From: Xanthobacteraceae bacterium
GTDB taxonomy: Bacteria; Pseudomonadota; Alphaproteobacteria; Rhizobiales; Xanthobacteraceae
Length of the DNA: 64,000 nucleotides
Direction of reading: 5' to 3'
Assembly (NCBI GenBank): GCA_019746355.1
Contig: JAIESC010000031.1
Coordinates: 1-64,000 of the forward strand
Shown here: positions 29,747-38,231 of the stretch, piece after piece
Position numbering within the stretch: the stretch's first letter is position 1
How the letters are laid out: every line of letters starts with the position of its first letter
Translations under genes and position numbers: made by a program
Notes under the pieces: model-generated
What the model saw: only the letters and a program-made list of their open reading frames with translations
The model's database searches: none
Told to the model about the DNA's origin: nothing

Positions 29747-30061
29747 ATGCAGGGAACGGAAGCGCCGTCCGTCAGGAGTCCGCATCTGTGCGCGTCGACG
29801 CTCATTTGCCTCTGCTGCTCGATTGTTGCTGCGCAGGCTCAGGACCACAGCCGTTCCGGCGTCAATGATCAACAGTTCTTTCGATCCCTTGATCAAGCGG
29901 TAGAGATGGAAAGTGCGTGGCGGCAAATCCTTACGATATCCTCGTTACATGATGCCGCTACGCGAGAAGCGCTGAAAAATCTAAAAGACTCGCAGACCCG
30001 CCGCTGGCCGAAAGGGGACTTCTGGAAGCCCGGCGAATTTGATCGGGCACTGGGGCGCTAA
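29747..30061 (+). CDS. Small exported hypothetical protein
   Basis: A 104-residue protein. The N-terminus HLCASTLICLCCSIVAAQAQ looks like a signal peptide with cleavage after AQA. The mature part is polar and helical (FFRSLDQAVEMESAWRQIL) and ends FWKPGEFDRALGR. No domain is recognised. ATG 29747 has a strong GGAGGGGA six bases upstream. Base composition is lower in GC than its neighbours, and codon use is more relaxed, which may mean recent acquisition. It converges on lysC with a gap of seven bases. Confidence 0.6.
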   Translation: MQGTEAPSVRSPHLCASTLICLCCSIVAAQAQDHSRSGVNDQQFFRSLDQAVEMESAWRQILTISSLHDAATREALKNLKDSQTRRWPKGDFWKPGEFDRALGR

Positions 30062-30068
30062 GAGTTTT

Positions 30069-31319
30069 CTACTTGTCCAACCCATACAGGCTGTGCAGCG
30101 TCCGCACCGCCAGCTCGGTGTAGGCCGCGTCGATCAGCACCGAGAACTTGATCTCCGAGGTGGTGATGGCGCGGATGTTCACGCCGCGCTCCGCCAGCGC
30201 CTTGAACGCGCCGGCCGCCACGCCCGCGTGGCTGCGCATGCCGATGCCGATCACCGACACCTTGGCGACGTCCTGCGAGCCGTCGATATGGTCGAAGCCG
30301 ATGGCGGCCTTGGCCTTGCCGAGCACGTCGACCGAGCGCTGATAGTCCGCGGCCGGCACCGTGAAGGTGAGGTCGGTGGTGGCGCCGTCGGCCGAGACGT
30401 TCTGCACGATCATGTCGACGTTGATGCTGGCCTCGGCCAGCGGGCCGAAGATCGCCGCGGCGACGCCCGGCTTGTCCGGCACGTGGCGGACCGAGATCTG
30501 CGCCTCGTCCTTGGTGAAGGCGATGCCGGTGACGACCTGTTGCTCCACAATATCCTCCTCGTCGCAGATCAGCGTGCCGGGCGGCGTGCCGTGCGGGTCG
30601 ATGTCCTCGGGCTTGTCGAAGCTCGAGCGGACGAAAATCGGCACCTTGTGCACCATGCCGAGCTCGACCGAGCGCACCTGGAGCACCTTGGCGCCGAGCG
30701 AGGCGAGCTCCAGCATCTCCTCGAAGGCGATCTTGTCCATGCGCTGCGCCTTCGGCACCACCCGCGGGTCGGTGGTGTAGACGCCGTCGACATCGGTGTA
30801 GATGTCGCAGCGATCGGCCCTGATTGCGGCGGCGATCGCCACCGCCGAGGTGTCGGAGCCGCCGCGGCCCAGCGTGGTGATCCGGCCGGTGTCCTTGTGC
30901 ATGCCCTGGAAGCCGGAGATCACCGCGACCTCCTTGCGCTCCTTGAAGCGCTTGACCAGCTCCGCGCCGTTGATGTCCTCGATGCGGGCCGCGCCGTGCG
31001 CATTGCTGGTCAGGATCGGCAGCTGCCAGCCCTGCCAGGAGCGGGCGTTGATGCCGATGCCCTCCAGCGTGATGGCGAGAAGGCCGGACGTCACCTGCTC
31101 GCCGGAGGCGACCACGGCGTCGTATTCGCGGGCGTCGTGCAGGGGCGCGGCGGCGCGGCACCACGCCACCAGCTCGTTGGTCTTGCCGGACATCGCCGAC
31201 ACCACGACGGCGACCTCATGGCCGGCATCGACCTCGCGCTTGACGTGCTGCGCCACGTTGCGGATGCGGTCGATATCGGCGACCGACGTTCCGCCGAACT
31301 TCATCACCAAACGGGCCAT
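30069..31319 (-). CDS. lysC: Aspartate kinase
   Basis: A 416-residue monofunctional aspartokinase that phosphorylates aspartate in the lysine/threonine/methionine pathway. The kinase domain begins VMKFGGTSVADIDRIRNVA and includes TLGRGGSDTSAVAIA and DIYTDVDGVYTTDPR. Two ACT domains at the C-terminus (about 265-410; DKPGVAAAIFGPLAEASINV and GVAAGAFKALAERGVNIRAI) predict allosteric inhibition by lysine and threonine. It diverges from ubiG across 133 bases. Confidence 0.96.
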   Translation of the reverse strand: MARLVMKFGGTSVADIDRIRNVAQHVKREVDAGHEVAVVVSAMSGKTNELVAWCRAAAPLHDAREYDAVVASGEQVTSGLLAITLEGIGINARSWQGWQLPILTSNAHGAARIEDINGAELVKRFKERKEVAVISGFQGMHKDTGRITTLGRGGSDTSAVAIAAAIRADRCDIYTDVDGVYTTDPRVVPKAQRMDKIAFEEMLELASLGAKVLQVRSVELGMVHKVPIFVRSSFDKPEDIDPHGTPPGTLICDEEDIVEQQVVTGIAFTKDEAQISVRHVPDKPGVAAAIFGPLAEASINVDMIVQNVSADGATTDLTFTVPAADYQRSVDVLGKAKAAIGFDHIDGSQDVAKVSVIGIGMRSHAGVAAGAFKALAERGVNIRAITTSEIKFSVLIDAAYTELAVRTLHSLYGLDK

Positions 31320-31452
31320 CTTGGGCGAAGCGTCCTCGAACTCTTAACCCCGGCGCGATCCGGATGGGCGCCGGGCCGAAAAGGCGCGTATACATACCGA
31401 TGGGGTCGGGAGGCTGCAACCGCGGCGCCCCGTTAACGAAGCGAGCACGAAA

Positions 31453-32199
31453 ATGGCCCGAAATCCGCAGCGCCAGAGCACCATCGACCAGGCCGAGGTG
31501 GAGCGGTTTTCCGCGCTCGCCGCCGAATGGTGGGACCCGCGCGGCAAGATGGCCCCGCTGCACAAGTTCAACCCGGTTCGCATCGGCTATATCCGCGACC
31601 AGGCGGCCGCCCGCTTCGGCCGCGACCCCAAGCGCCTCGACTCGCTGAACGGGCTCCGCATCCTTGATATCGGCTGCGGCGGCGGAATTCTCTGCGAGCC
31701 GCTGGCCCGGATCGGCGCGATCATGACCGGGGTGGACCCCTCCGAGACCAACATCGAGGCGGCGCAAGCGCATGCCGAGCAAAGCGGGCTTGCGATCGAT
31801 TACCGCTGTACGACCGCCGAGCAGCTTGCCGGGCAGCGCGAGCAGTTCGATCTCGTGCTGGCGATGGAGGTGGTCGAGCATGTCGCCGACGTGCCGCTGT
31901 TCGTCGCAAGCTGCGCCGCGCTGGTGAAACCCGGCGGCCTGATGATCGCGGCGACGCTGAACCGCACGCTGAAGAGCTTTGCGCTGGCGATCGTCGGCGC
32001 CGAGTACATCCTGCGCTGGCTGCCGGTCGGCACGCATCGCTGGGACAGGTTCGTCACGCCGAACGAGCTCGAGATCGCCATGGAGCAGAGCGGGCTTCAC
32101 GTCATCCACGAGCAGGGCGTGATCTACAATCTCATCGCCGACCGCTGGCAGCTCTCCTCCGACACCGACGTCAACTACATGCTGACCGCGGAGCGCTGA
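31453..32199 (+). CDS. ubiG: Ubiquinone biosynthesis O-methyltransferase
   Basis: A 248-residue enzyme with [33 protein letters not shown], the SAM motif [19 protein letters not shown], and SEVVEH-like [12 protein letters not shown]. The C-terminal region [15 protein letters not shown] is typical of UbiG. It carries out both O-methylations of ubiquinone synthesis at the inner membrane. The common arrangement lysC / ubiG divergent is conserved in Rhizobiales. Confidence 0.95.
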   Translation: MARNPQRQSTIDQAEVERFSALAAEWWDPRGKMAPLHKFNPVRIGYIRDQAAARFGRDPKRLDSLNGLRILDIGCGGGILCEPLARIGAIMTGVDPSETNIEAAQAHAEQSGLAIDYRCTTAEQLAGQREQFDLVLAMEVVEHVADVPLFVASCAALVKPGGLMIAATLNRTLKSFALAIVGAEYILRWLPVGTHRWDRFVTPNELEIAMEQSGLHVIHEQGVIYNLIADRWQLSSDTDVNYMLTAER

Positions 32200-32282
32200 G
32201 GCACCTGCCCGGGCCGGCCTGTGGAAGGCAGCGCCCGTGTGATCTATAACCGCCGCGTGCAGACGATGGACGGAGGCGCGGC

Positions 32283-32636
32283 ATGATCCTCGAACTTGTG
32301 ACCTTCAAGACACCCGCCGGATGGGACCGCGCGCGCGTGCTGGACGACGCCAAGCACACCATTCCGAAATGGTCGTCGAACCCGGACCTCGTGCGCAAGC
32401 ATTTCGGCCTCGGCCTCGGCGAGGACGAAGGCACCAGCACCGGCGTGTATGTCTGGCCGTCGATCGAGGCGGCGAGGCAGGGCCACAACGACGAATGGCG
32501 CGAGGGCGTGAAAAAGCGGACCGGCGGCGATCCGACGATCCGCTACTTCGACCTTTTCCTGCTGATCGACAACGAGCATGGCCGCGTCACCGAATGGGGC
32601 GCCGACGGCAAGGCGCGCGTGCTCGAAACCGCCTGA
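32283..32636 (+). CDS. Hypothetical protein, possible dimeric alpha/beta-barrel fold
   Basis: A 117-residue protein starting MILELVTFKTPAGWDRARVL. The spacing of strands (LELVTFK, TGVYVWPSI, YFDLFLLID) and the segment WPSIEAARQGHNDEWREG resemble YdhR/ABM-like ferredoxin-fold proteins, but I see no decisive motif. GGAGG lies eight bases before ATG 32283. It is between ubiG and a DMT transporter gene (22-base gap), so it may be co-expressed with the latter. Confidence 0.65.
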   Translation: MILELVTFKTPAGWDRARVLDDAKHTIPKWSSNPDLVRKHFGLGLGEDEGTSTGVYVWPSIEAARQGHNDEWREGVKKRTGGDPTIRYFDLFLLIDNEHGRVTEWGADGKARVLETA

Positions 32637-32657
32637 TTTCCGCGCAGCAAGTCATTC

Positions 32658-33554
32658 ATGTTCGCAGGCCTGCTCTGGATTCCCTTCACGCTGCTGGCCG
32701 CCGCGGGCCAGACCGCGCGCAACGCCATGCAGCGCGAGCTCACCGCCGCGCTTGGCACGGTCGGTGCGACGCACGTCCGTTTCCTGTTCGGGTTTCCGTT
32801 CGCGATCGTGTTTCTCGCCGGCGTGCTGGCCGTCACCGGCCTGCCCGTTCCGGCAGTGCCCACCGTCTATTGGCCGTGGATTGTCCTGGGCGCGGGCTCC
32901 CAGATCGTTGCCACCGCGCTGATGCTCGCCACCATGAACGACCGCTCGTTCGTGGTGACCATCGCCTATATCAAGACCGAGGCCATTCAGGCCGCGCTGT
33001 TCGGCCTGATTTTCCTCGGCGATCGGCTCACCGCAGGCATGGTGGTCGCAATCATGGTTGCGACCGCGGGCGTGGTCGCCATGTCGCTCAAGGGCAAGGG
33101 CACGATGGAGGGCGGCATGCGGCCGGTCGCGCTCGGCCTTCTGTCGGCAGCGGCGTTCGCGCTGTCCGCGGTCGGCTACCGCGGCGCGATCCTGTCGCTT
33201 GGCCTGTCGAGCTTCGTGCTGGCCGCGACCTTCACGCTCGCGGTCGGCCTGATCCTGCAAGCTGGACTATTAACGCTCTATCTCGCGCTGCGCGACCGCA
33301 AGGTGCTCGTCGCGATCATGCTGGCTTGGCGGCCGTCGCTGTTCGCGGGCTTCATGGGTGCGACCGCATCGCAGTTCTGGTTTCTCGCGTTTGCGCTGAC
33401 CAGCGTCGCTAATGTGCGCACGCTGGCGCTGGTCGAGGTGCTGTTCGCCCAGGCGATCTCGTATTTCGCCTTCAAGCAGACGACGACACGGCGCGAGGTG
33501 ATCGGCATGGCGCTGATCGTCGTGGGCTGCGCGCTGCTGATCTGGGTGCAGTAA
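32658..33554 (+). CDS. DMT (EamA) family transporter
   Basis: A 298-residue inner-membrane protein with about ten hydrophobic segments in two EamA-like halves, for example LLAAAGQTARNAMQRELTAA, IAYIKTEAIQAALFGLIFLG and ANVRTLALVEVLFAQAISYF, the last a recognisable end of an EamA domain. Likely an exporter of an amino acid or other metabolite; the substrate is unknown. It converges on the DUF1178 gene with a three-base gap. Confidence 0.86.
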   Translation: MFAGLLWIPFTLLAAAGQTARNAMQRELTAALGTVGATHVRFLFGFPFAIVFLAGVLAVTGLPVPAVPTVYWPWIVLGAGSQIVATALMLATMNDRSFVVTIAYIKTEAIQAALFGLIFLGDRLTAGMVVAIMVATAGVVAMSLKGKGTMEGGMRPVALGLLSAAAFALSAVGYRGAILSLGLSSFVLAATFTLAVGLILQAGLLTLYLALRDRKVLVAIMLAWRPSLFAGFMGATASQFWFLAFALTSVANVRTLALVEVLFAQAISYFAFKQTTTRREVIGMALIVVGCALLIWVQ

Positions 33555-33557
33555 GCT

Positions 33558-34067
33558 TCAGTTGTGCTCGTCGGGCAGCATCGGCAGCGGGTGGAACTCG
33601 ATGCCCTCGTCGGCCAGCTCCTTGGCGTCCTTCGGCGAGGCCTCGCCGTAGATCGAGCGGTGCTTGGTCTCGCCGTAGTGCATCTTCCGCGCTTCCTCGG
33701 GAAACTTGCCGCCGACGTTCTCGGCGTTCTTGGTCAGGTGGTCGCGGAGTTCCTTGAGCTTTGAGCGAAACTCGCGCTCCTGCGGCGACATCATCGCCAC
33801 CTGCGCCTTGTTTTCCTGCGCCTTGCCTTCGGCGGGTGCAGGGGCGTCCGCGGCGGACATTTCGGCGGGCACGGCGATTTCGGCGCGGCCCTCTTTCTTT
33901 GTGCCGCGGCCGAGCGAGGGCGCCATCAGCGCCTTTTCGACCTTCTCGGAGCCGCACGCAGGACAGCTCACCAGGCCGCGCTTCGACTGCTTGTCGTAGT
34001 CGGCGGAGTTCTTGAACCAGATTTCGAATTCGTGCTTGCGCTCGCAGACGAGCGAATAACGGATCAT
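33558..34067 (-). CDS. DUF1178 family protein
   Basis: A 169-residue protein with N-terminal MIRYSLVCERKHEFEIWFKN and VSCPACGSEKVEKALMAP, giving a Cys8 and Cys-x2-Cys pattern that suggests a small zinc ribbon. The tail reads HYGETKHRSIYGEASPKDAK and AKELADEGIEFHPLP, conserved in DUF1178. Function is unknown. Its ATG overlaps the stop of the nitrilase gene by four bases, so it closes the grxC-nitrilase-DUF1178 operon. Confidence 0.9.
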   Translation of the reverse strand: MIRYSLVCERKHEFEIWFKNSADYDKQSKRGLVSCPACGSEKVEKALMAPSLGRGTKKEGRAEIAVPAEMSAADAPAPAEGKAQENKAQVAMMSPQEREFRSKLKELRDHLTKNAENVGGKFPEEARKMHYGETKHRSIYGEASPKDAKELADEGIEFHPLPMLPDEHN

Positions 34068-34954
34068 GCGGGACCTCTGACCGCCCTAAGATGGGTCGGT
34101 TCGGCCAGCGGTTCAACCACTTCGAAGCGGCGGCCGTGCTGCAGCGACGGCACGCGGCTGCGCGCCTTGGCGACCTCCGCCGGATCGATCTCGGCGAAGA
34201 TGACGCCGGGCTCGGTGCCGCCTTCGGCGATGATGCGGCCCCACAAATCGACCACCAGCGAATGGCCGAACGTCTCGCGGCCGTTCTCATGCGCCCCGCC
34301 CTGCGCCGCCGCGATCACATAGCAGCCGTTCTCGATGGCGCGGGCGCGGTTCAGCACGTGCCAGTGCGCCTCGCCGGTCTGCCGGGTGAAGGCCGAGGGG
34401 ATCGCGAGAAACGACGCCCCGGCTTCGCCGAGCGCGCGGTAGAGCGAGGGGAAGCGCAGGTCGTAGCAGATCGTCAGCCCGAGCCGGCCCCACGGCAGGT
34501 CATGCAGCACCGCAAGGTCGCCCGGCTTGTAGCTTCGCGACTCGCGATAGCTCTCGCCGTTGGCGAGGTCGACATCGAACATATGGATCTTGTCGTAGCG
34601 CGCGGCGACCTCGCCCTGCGGGTCGATCAGGAAGGAGCGGTTGGCCGCCCTGTCGGCGGTTGCTTTCACCGCGAGCGAGCCGATGTGCAGATAGATGCCG
34701 AGCCTGCGCGCGAGCTCGCGAAACGTCGCAAGGCTCGCGTCGCTCTCCTCCGGCACGACGGCGGCGAGGAGCTTGTCGCGGCTCGCCACCATGATGTTGG
34801 TCATCTCGGGCGTCTGTACGTAGCTCGCGCCGCCCGCCTTGGCCTCGCCGATCAGCTTGACCACGGTCTCGAGATTGGCCGCCGGCTGCTCGCCTGAGCG
34901 GGCCTGGATCAGCCCCACGCGAAAGGTCGAGCTCTTTTCCGGTTCGGCGGTCAC
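34064..34954 (-). CDS. Carbon-nitrogen hydrolase (Nit family)
   Basis: A 296-residue nitrilase-superfamily amidase. The triad is Glu50 (YVQTPEMTN), Lys122 (RYDKIHMFD) and Cys163 (LTICYDLRFPSLY). The IHMFDVDLANGESYRES stretch is typical of Nit1/NIT2-type enzymes, which hydrolyse deaminated glutathione or omega-amidated 2-oxoacids. GTG 34954 overlaps the grxC stop (GTGA); the frame is open further upstream but runs inside grxC. Partnership with glutaredoxin fits a thiol-metabolite repair role, by inference. Confidence 0.9.
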   Translation of the reverse strand: MTAEPEKSSTFRVGLIQARSGEQPAANLETVVKLIGEAKAGGASYVQTPEMTNIMVASRDKLLAAVVPEESDASLATFRELARRLGIYLHIGSLAVKATADRAANRSFLIDPQGEVAARYDKIHMFDVDLANGESYRESRSYKPGDLAVLHDLPWGRLGLTICYDLRFPSLYRALGEAGASFLAIPSAFTRQTGEAHWHVLNRARAIENGCYVIAAAQGGAHENGRETFGHSLVVDLWGRIIAEGGTEPGVIFAEIDPAEVAKARSRVPSLQHGRRFEVVEPLAEPTHLRAVRGPA

Positions 34955-35220
34955 GGCGCGGCTGTCCCGTTGAGCAGCGGATCGAGCCCGCCGGCGCCGT
35001 CGAGCGCATAAAGATCGTCGCAGCCGCCGACATGGGTCGAGCCGATGAAGATCTGCGGCACCGTGGTGCGGCCGCCAGCCCGCGCCGTCATCCTGCTGCG
35101 CAGCTCGCGGTCGCGGCTGACGTCGATCTCGGTGAAGCTCACGTTCTTCTGCTTCAAAAGTGCCTTGGCATCGAGGCAGTACGGGCAATAGGGCGTGGTG
35201 TAGATTTCAACGGGCGGCAT
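34951..35220 (-). CDS. grxC: Glutaredoxin 3
   Basis: An 89-residue dithiol glutaredoxin with the active site CPYC at residues 12-15, the glutathione-binding TVPQIFI and the GGCDDLYALDGAGGLD end. It reduces disulfides and glutathionylated proteins in the cytoplasm using glutathione. It is the first of three overlapping genes (grxC, nitrilase, DUF1178). comF lies 39 bases upstream on the same strand. Confidence 0.95.
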   Translation of the reverse strand: MPPVEIYTTPYCPYCLDAKALLKQKNVSFTEIDVSRDRELRSRMTARAGGRTTVPQIFIGSTHVGGCDDLYALDGAGGLDPLLNGTAAP

Positions 35221-35259
35221 GGCTTGTTCGTGGATGGCTGCGCGGTTTCGGCAACCAGT

Positions 35260-36006
35260 TTATATGGGGGGCCGCACCGCGTCGACAACCCGCGCAAACA
35301 CCACGAGATCGACGCTTTGAGCGCCGGCCCGGAGCAGCGCCCGTGCGCAGGCGTCGGAGGTGGCGCCGGACGTCAGCACATCGTCGACCAGCACCAGCCT
35401 GCGGCCGGCGACCTCCGCCTTGCGATCGGGCGGCACGCCGAACGCGCCCTGCACATTCTGGGCGCGCTCGGACTGGGTGAGCCCGACCTGCTGCGCCGTC
35501 GGCTTGATGCGCCTGAGCGCCGTATCGCTGACCGGCACTCCGGTCTCGCGGGACATCGTTTGCGACAGCAGCGCCGACTGGTTGAAGCGACGGGCCCAGA
35601 GCCTGCGCCAGTGCAGCGGCACCGGAATCAGGGCGTCGGCGCCCTCCAGAAGCTCGCGCCCGGCGCGCGCCATCCAGCGGCCCATGACCGGGGCGAGGTC
35701 GATCCGGTCGCCATATTTCAGCGCATGGACCAGGGTGCGGGCGACGTCGTCGTAGCGCACCGCCGCGCGCGCCCGGTGATAGGCGGGCGGGTCGGCGATC
35801 GCCTGCATCGACAGCACGCCCGGACCGGGGTCGTAGGCAAACGGTATCCCGAGCCGCTCGCAATAAGGCGGCGCGATCTGCGTGAGCTTGCCCCAGCACG
35901 GCGCGCACAGCCCGCCATCGCGCACCGGCTCGCGGCAGGCCGGGCAAAGCCGCGGCAACGCAACATCGAGCACCCGCCCGAAAACCGCCCGAAACGGAGC
36001 AGCCAT
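35260..36006 (-). CDS. ComF family phosphoribosyltransferase-like protein
   Basis: A 248-residue protein. An N-terminal zinc-finger region has CPACREPVRDGGLCAPCW and a further Cys (PYCERLG); the phosphoribosyltransferase signature is RLVLVDDVLTSGATSDACA. RRFNQSALLSQTMS is typical of ComF/GntX. The role in non-competent bacteria is unclear, with DNA uptake or use as a carbon source proposed for relatives. ATG 36006 is preferred; the frame extends to TTG 36063 without a better ribosome site. Confidence 0.88.
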   Translation of the reverse strand: MAAPFRAVFGRVLDVALPRLCPACREPVRDGGLCAPCWGKLTQIAPPYCERLGIPFAYDPGPGVLSMQAIADPPAYHRARAAVRYDDVARTLVHALKYGDRIDLAPVMGRWMARAGRELLEGADALIPVPLHWRRLWARRFNQSALLSQTMSRETGVPVSDTALRRIKPTAQQVGLTQSERAQNVQGAFGVPPDRKAEVAGRRLVLVDDVLTSGATSDACARALLRAGAQSVDLVVFARVVDAVRPPI

Positions 36007-36136
36007 ACGGGTTAACCGACCGGCGTTTACGGTCTTTGCGGAAGCCTGTTGCACGGGAGGCAAGGCTATCGCTGTTATGCGACTGCCTCAACGGCCGCGG
36101 CGACTGGTTAACGCTGCGAGCTTCGCACTGGCGAGC

Positions 36137-36204
36137 CATGAGCGCGTCTACGCGCGTCCTCGACGCGCATGAGCGCGTCTACGCGCGTCTTCGACGTGCT
36201 ATGG
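36137..36204. repeat. Two tandem copies of the CGCGTCTACGCGCGTC repeat
   Basis: Two adjacent copies (36137-36168 and 36169-36204) of a palindromic unit with the pattern CCATGAGCGCGTCTACGCG, then CGTCYTCGACGYGC, the second ending CTATGG. The core GCGCGTC-nTC-GACGYGC is an inverted repeat able to form a hairpin. Further copies are at 11124-11160, 61786-61825 and 63864-63903. It lies in the divergent gap between comF and a membrane protein gene. Confidence 0.85.
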
Positions 36205-36246
36205 CGAGCGGCCAGCGCGAACAGTCATAGTCGGGTGAACCGCGCA

Positions 36247-37086
36247 ATGCCCGGATGGGAATCGCTCGAGACCGTCAGTCGGCTGCATGGCAGCGCCCAG
36301 ATCGTTGGGTTCGTTCTGCTTGCGGCGTTGATCACGCTTGTAGCGCTGGCGGCGTTCAATCTCCGCAAGGGCTTCTGGCCGGAATGGCTCGACATCGGCG
36401 AGTTCCAGATCCGCCGCCGCTTTGTCGAGATCGCCTGCGCCGTGGTGCTGGCGCTGTTGCTTGTCACCGAGGTCGTTGCCTACGCCTATGGCCGCCGTGC
36501 CGTAGCGCTGAATGCCGTGGCTGCGGAAACCAGCGCCGAGCAGGTCAAGCGGCTCAATGCCGATGCGCAGGCGCTGCGCAACAAACCCGTCCCGGCGCAG
36601 CCGGAAACGCCGAGCCGCTATATCAAGGAAAATTCCGAGCTGCGGCAGAAGCTGATCGAGGCGGAGAACACGATCGGCGAGCTGCAGAAGCTGCAAACGC
36701 AGAAGCGGCTGTCCGAGGAGCAGCGCCGCTTCCTGATCGAAGCGCTGCGGCCGTTCTCCGGGCAGAAGGTCGCCGTCGCGTCGATCCTCGGCGACGAGGA
36801 ATCCAAGGTGCTTTCCCAGGACCTGGTTTCGGTGTTCGACGCCGCCGGCTGGGACCACGACGGCGATACCGGCGTGTTCGCCCAGCAGTTTCCGCGCGAC
36901 CCGATCGGCGTTGAAGTGACGCTCAACGAGAACGATGCCCGTGCCGGAAACATTCCGGCAGGCATCGGCGCGCTGATCAACGCCACACGGCAGCTTGGCC
37001 TCGTCTACGACAACACCATCTACATGGGCAGCGACGTTCCATCCGGGCAGGCGCTGCTCAAGGTCGGCAAGAAACTTCGGAAATAG
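36247..37086 (+). CDS. Membrane protein with coiled coil, unknown function
   Basis: A 279-residue protein with two transmembrane helices (about 15-40, QIVGFVLLAALITLVALAAF; about 62-82, IACAVVLALLLVTEVVAYAY), then a helical coiled-coil stretch (about 90-175, including ENSELRQKLIEAENTIGELQ). A globular C-terminal domain of about 100 residues follows (VASILGDEESKVLSQDLVSV, VGKKLRK at the end). I do not recognise the family. I use ATG 36247, because the upstream in-frame codons lie inside the repeat; there is no clear Shine-Dalgarno. Confidence 0.7.
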   Translation: MPGWESLETVSRLHGSAQIVGFVLLAALITLVALAAFNLRKGFWPEWLDIGEFQIRRRFVEIACAVVLALLLVTEVVAYAYGRRAVALNAVAAETSAEQVKRLNADAQALRNKPVPAQPETPSRYIKENSELRQKLIEAENTIGELQKLQTQKRLSEEQRRFLIEALRPFSGQKVAVASILGDEESKVLSQDLVSVFDAAGWDHDGDTGVFAQQFPRDPIGVEVTLNENDARAGNIPAGIGALINATRQLGLVYDNTIYMGSDVPSGQALLKVGKKLRK

Positions 37087-37152
37087 CTGCGGCAGCAATC
37101 GTCACGGCGCTTCGCCCTCGCGGCGGCGCGCCGTTCTCCCTACAATGGTGAC

Positions 37153-38034
37153 ATGCCGCATCCGGTGATCTTCGATCGCACGCTGTTGCGCGCGCGCCGC
37201 GCGCGGGCGGCCGTGCTGGGCCCCGCGACGTTCCTGATCGACCGCGTCGCCGACGATATGGCGGGGCGGCTCGCCGCGGTGCTGCGGCCGTTCGATATCG
37301 CCGTCGATATCGGCACGCCGACCGATGCGGTTCGCCGGGCGCTGGCGGGACGCGTCGGCACGATTGTCGCTGCCGATCCAGTGGCATCCGGCAGCGGCCT
37401 CGCAGTCGCCGCGGACGAGGAGGCGCTGCCGTTCCGCGACGGCTCGCTCGATCTTGCCGTGTCGGCGCTCGCGTTGCAGTTCGTCAACGACCTGCCGGGA
37501 ACGCTGGTGCAGATCCGCCGCGCGCTGAGGCCCGACGGCCTGTTCCTCGCCGCGATGATCGGCGGCGAAAGCCTGGTCGAGCTGCGCGAAGCCTTTGCCC
37601 AGGCCGAATGCGAGGTCGAGGGCGGCGTCTCGCCGCGCGTCGCCCCATTCGCCGACCTGCGCGATCTCGGCGCCTTGCTGCAACGGGCGGGCTTTGCGCT
37701 GCCGGTCACCGACATCGATCGCGTCACCGTGCGGTACGCGACGCCGCTTGCCCTGATGCACGACCTGCGCCGCATGGGCGCGGCCAATGCGCTTGCCGAG
37801 CGCCGCCGCACGTCGCTGCGCCGCGCGACCTTGCAGCGGCTGCTCGAGATCTACGCGGAGCGTTTCGCCGATGCCGATGGCCGCATCCGCGCCACGTTCG
37901 AGATTGTCTGGCTGTCAGGCTGGGCGCCGCACGAAAGCCAGCAGAAGCCGCTTGCGCCGGGCTCGGCGAAGGCGCGGCTCGCCGACGCGCTTCGCACGAC
38001 GGAAATTTCCACCGGCGAAAAGGCCGGCGGCTGA
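37153..38034 (+). CDS. NDUFAF5-like methyltransferase-domain protein
   Basis: A 293-residue protein beginning VIFDRTLLRARRARA, a signature of the NDUFAF5 / BioC-like family, with DGSLDLAVSALALQFVNDLP, QIRRALRPDGLFLAAMIGGE and the conserved ending FEIVWLSGWAPHESQQKPL. Motif I is degenerate (AVDIGTPTDAVRRAL). Mitochondrial NDUFAF5 hydroxylates an arginine in complex I; whether the bacterial protein does the same is unknown. It converges on a Flp pilin gene with four bases between them. Confidence 0.82.
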   Translation: MPHPVIFDRTLLRARRARAAVLGPATFLIDRVADDMAGRLAAVLRPFDIAVDIGTPTDAVRRALAGRVGTIVAADPVASGSGLAVAADEEALPFRDGSLDLAVSALALQFVNDLPGTLVQIRRALRPDGLFLAAMIGGESLVELREAFAQAECEVEGGVSPRVAPFADLRDLGALLQRAGFALPVTDIDRVTVRYATPLALMHDLRRMGAANALAERRRTSLRRATLQRLLEIYAERFADADGRIRATFEIVWLSGWAPHESQQKPLAPGSAKARLADALRTTEISTGEKAGG

Positions 38035-38038
38035 AGCG

Positions 38039-38218
38039 TCAGAGCAGTGCCGCGAGCTTTTCGTAGAACTCGGCCTTCAGGTGCGAGCCGAGGCTCATGA
38101 CGGTGCCGGCAATGGCGATGCTGATGCCGGCCGCGATCATGGCGTATTCGATCGCGGTTGCGCCATGCTGGTCGTCGCGGAAGCGGGAGAGTGCGCAGCA
38201 AAGCGTCTGAAGCTTCAT
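38039..38218 (-). CDS. Flp family type IVb pilin, 59 residues
   Basis: A short gene starting at ATG 38218. The protein has a 15-residue basic leader followed by HGATAIEYAMIAAGISIAI, where the prepilin-peptidase site lies between Gly19 and Ala20, with Glu24 at the conserved fifth mature position. The tail is MSLGSHLKAEFYEKLAALL. This is the standard Flp/Fap pilin layout of tad loci. No tad genes are present in the window, so it is an orphan pilin gene. The mature length of about 40 residues is normal for rhizobial Flp proteins. Confidence 0.85.
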   Translation of the reverse strand: MKLQTLCCALSRFRDDQHGATAIEYAMIAAGISIAIAGTVMSLGSHLKAEFYEKLAALL

Positions 38219-38231
38219 GCTCTCACCTCGA

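Noticed and set aside
36137..36204. Possible CRISPR because of two tandem units
   Set aside because: Only two adjacent copies without spacers; single copies elsewhere show it is a dispersed palindrome.
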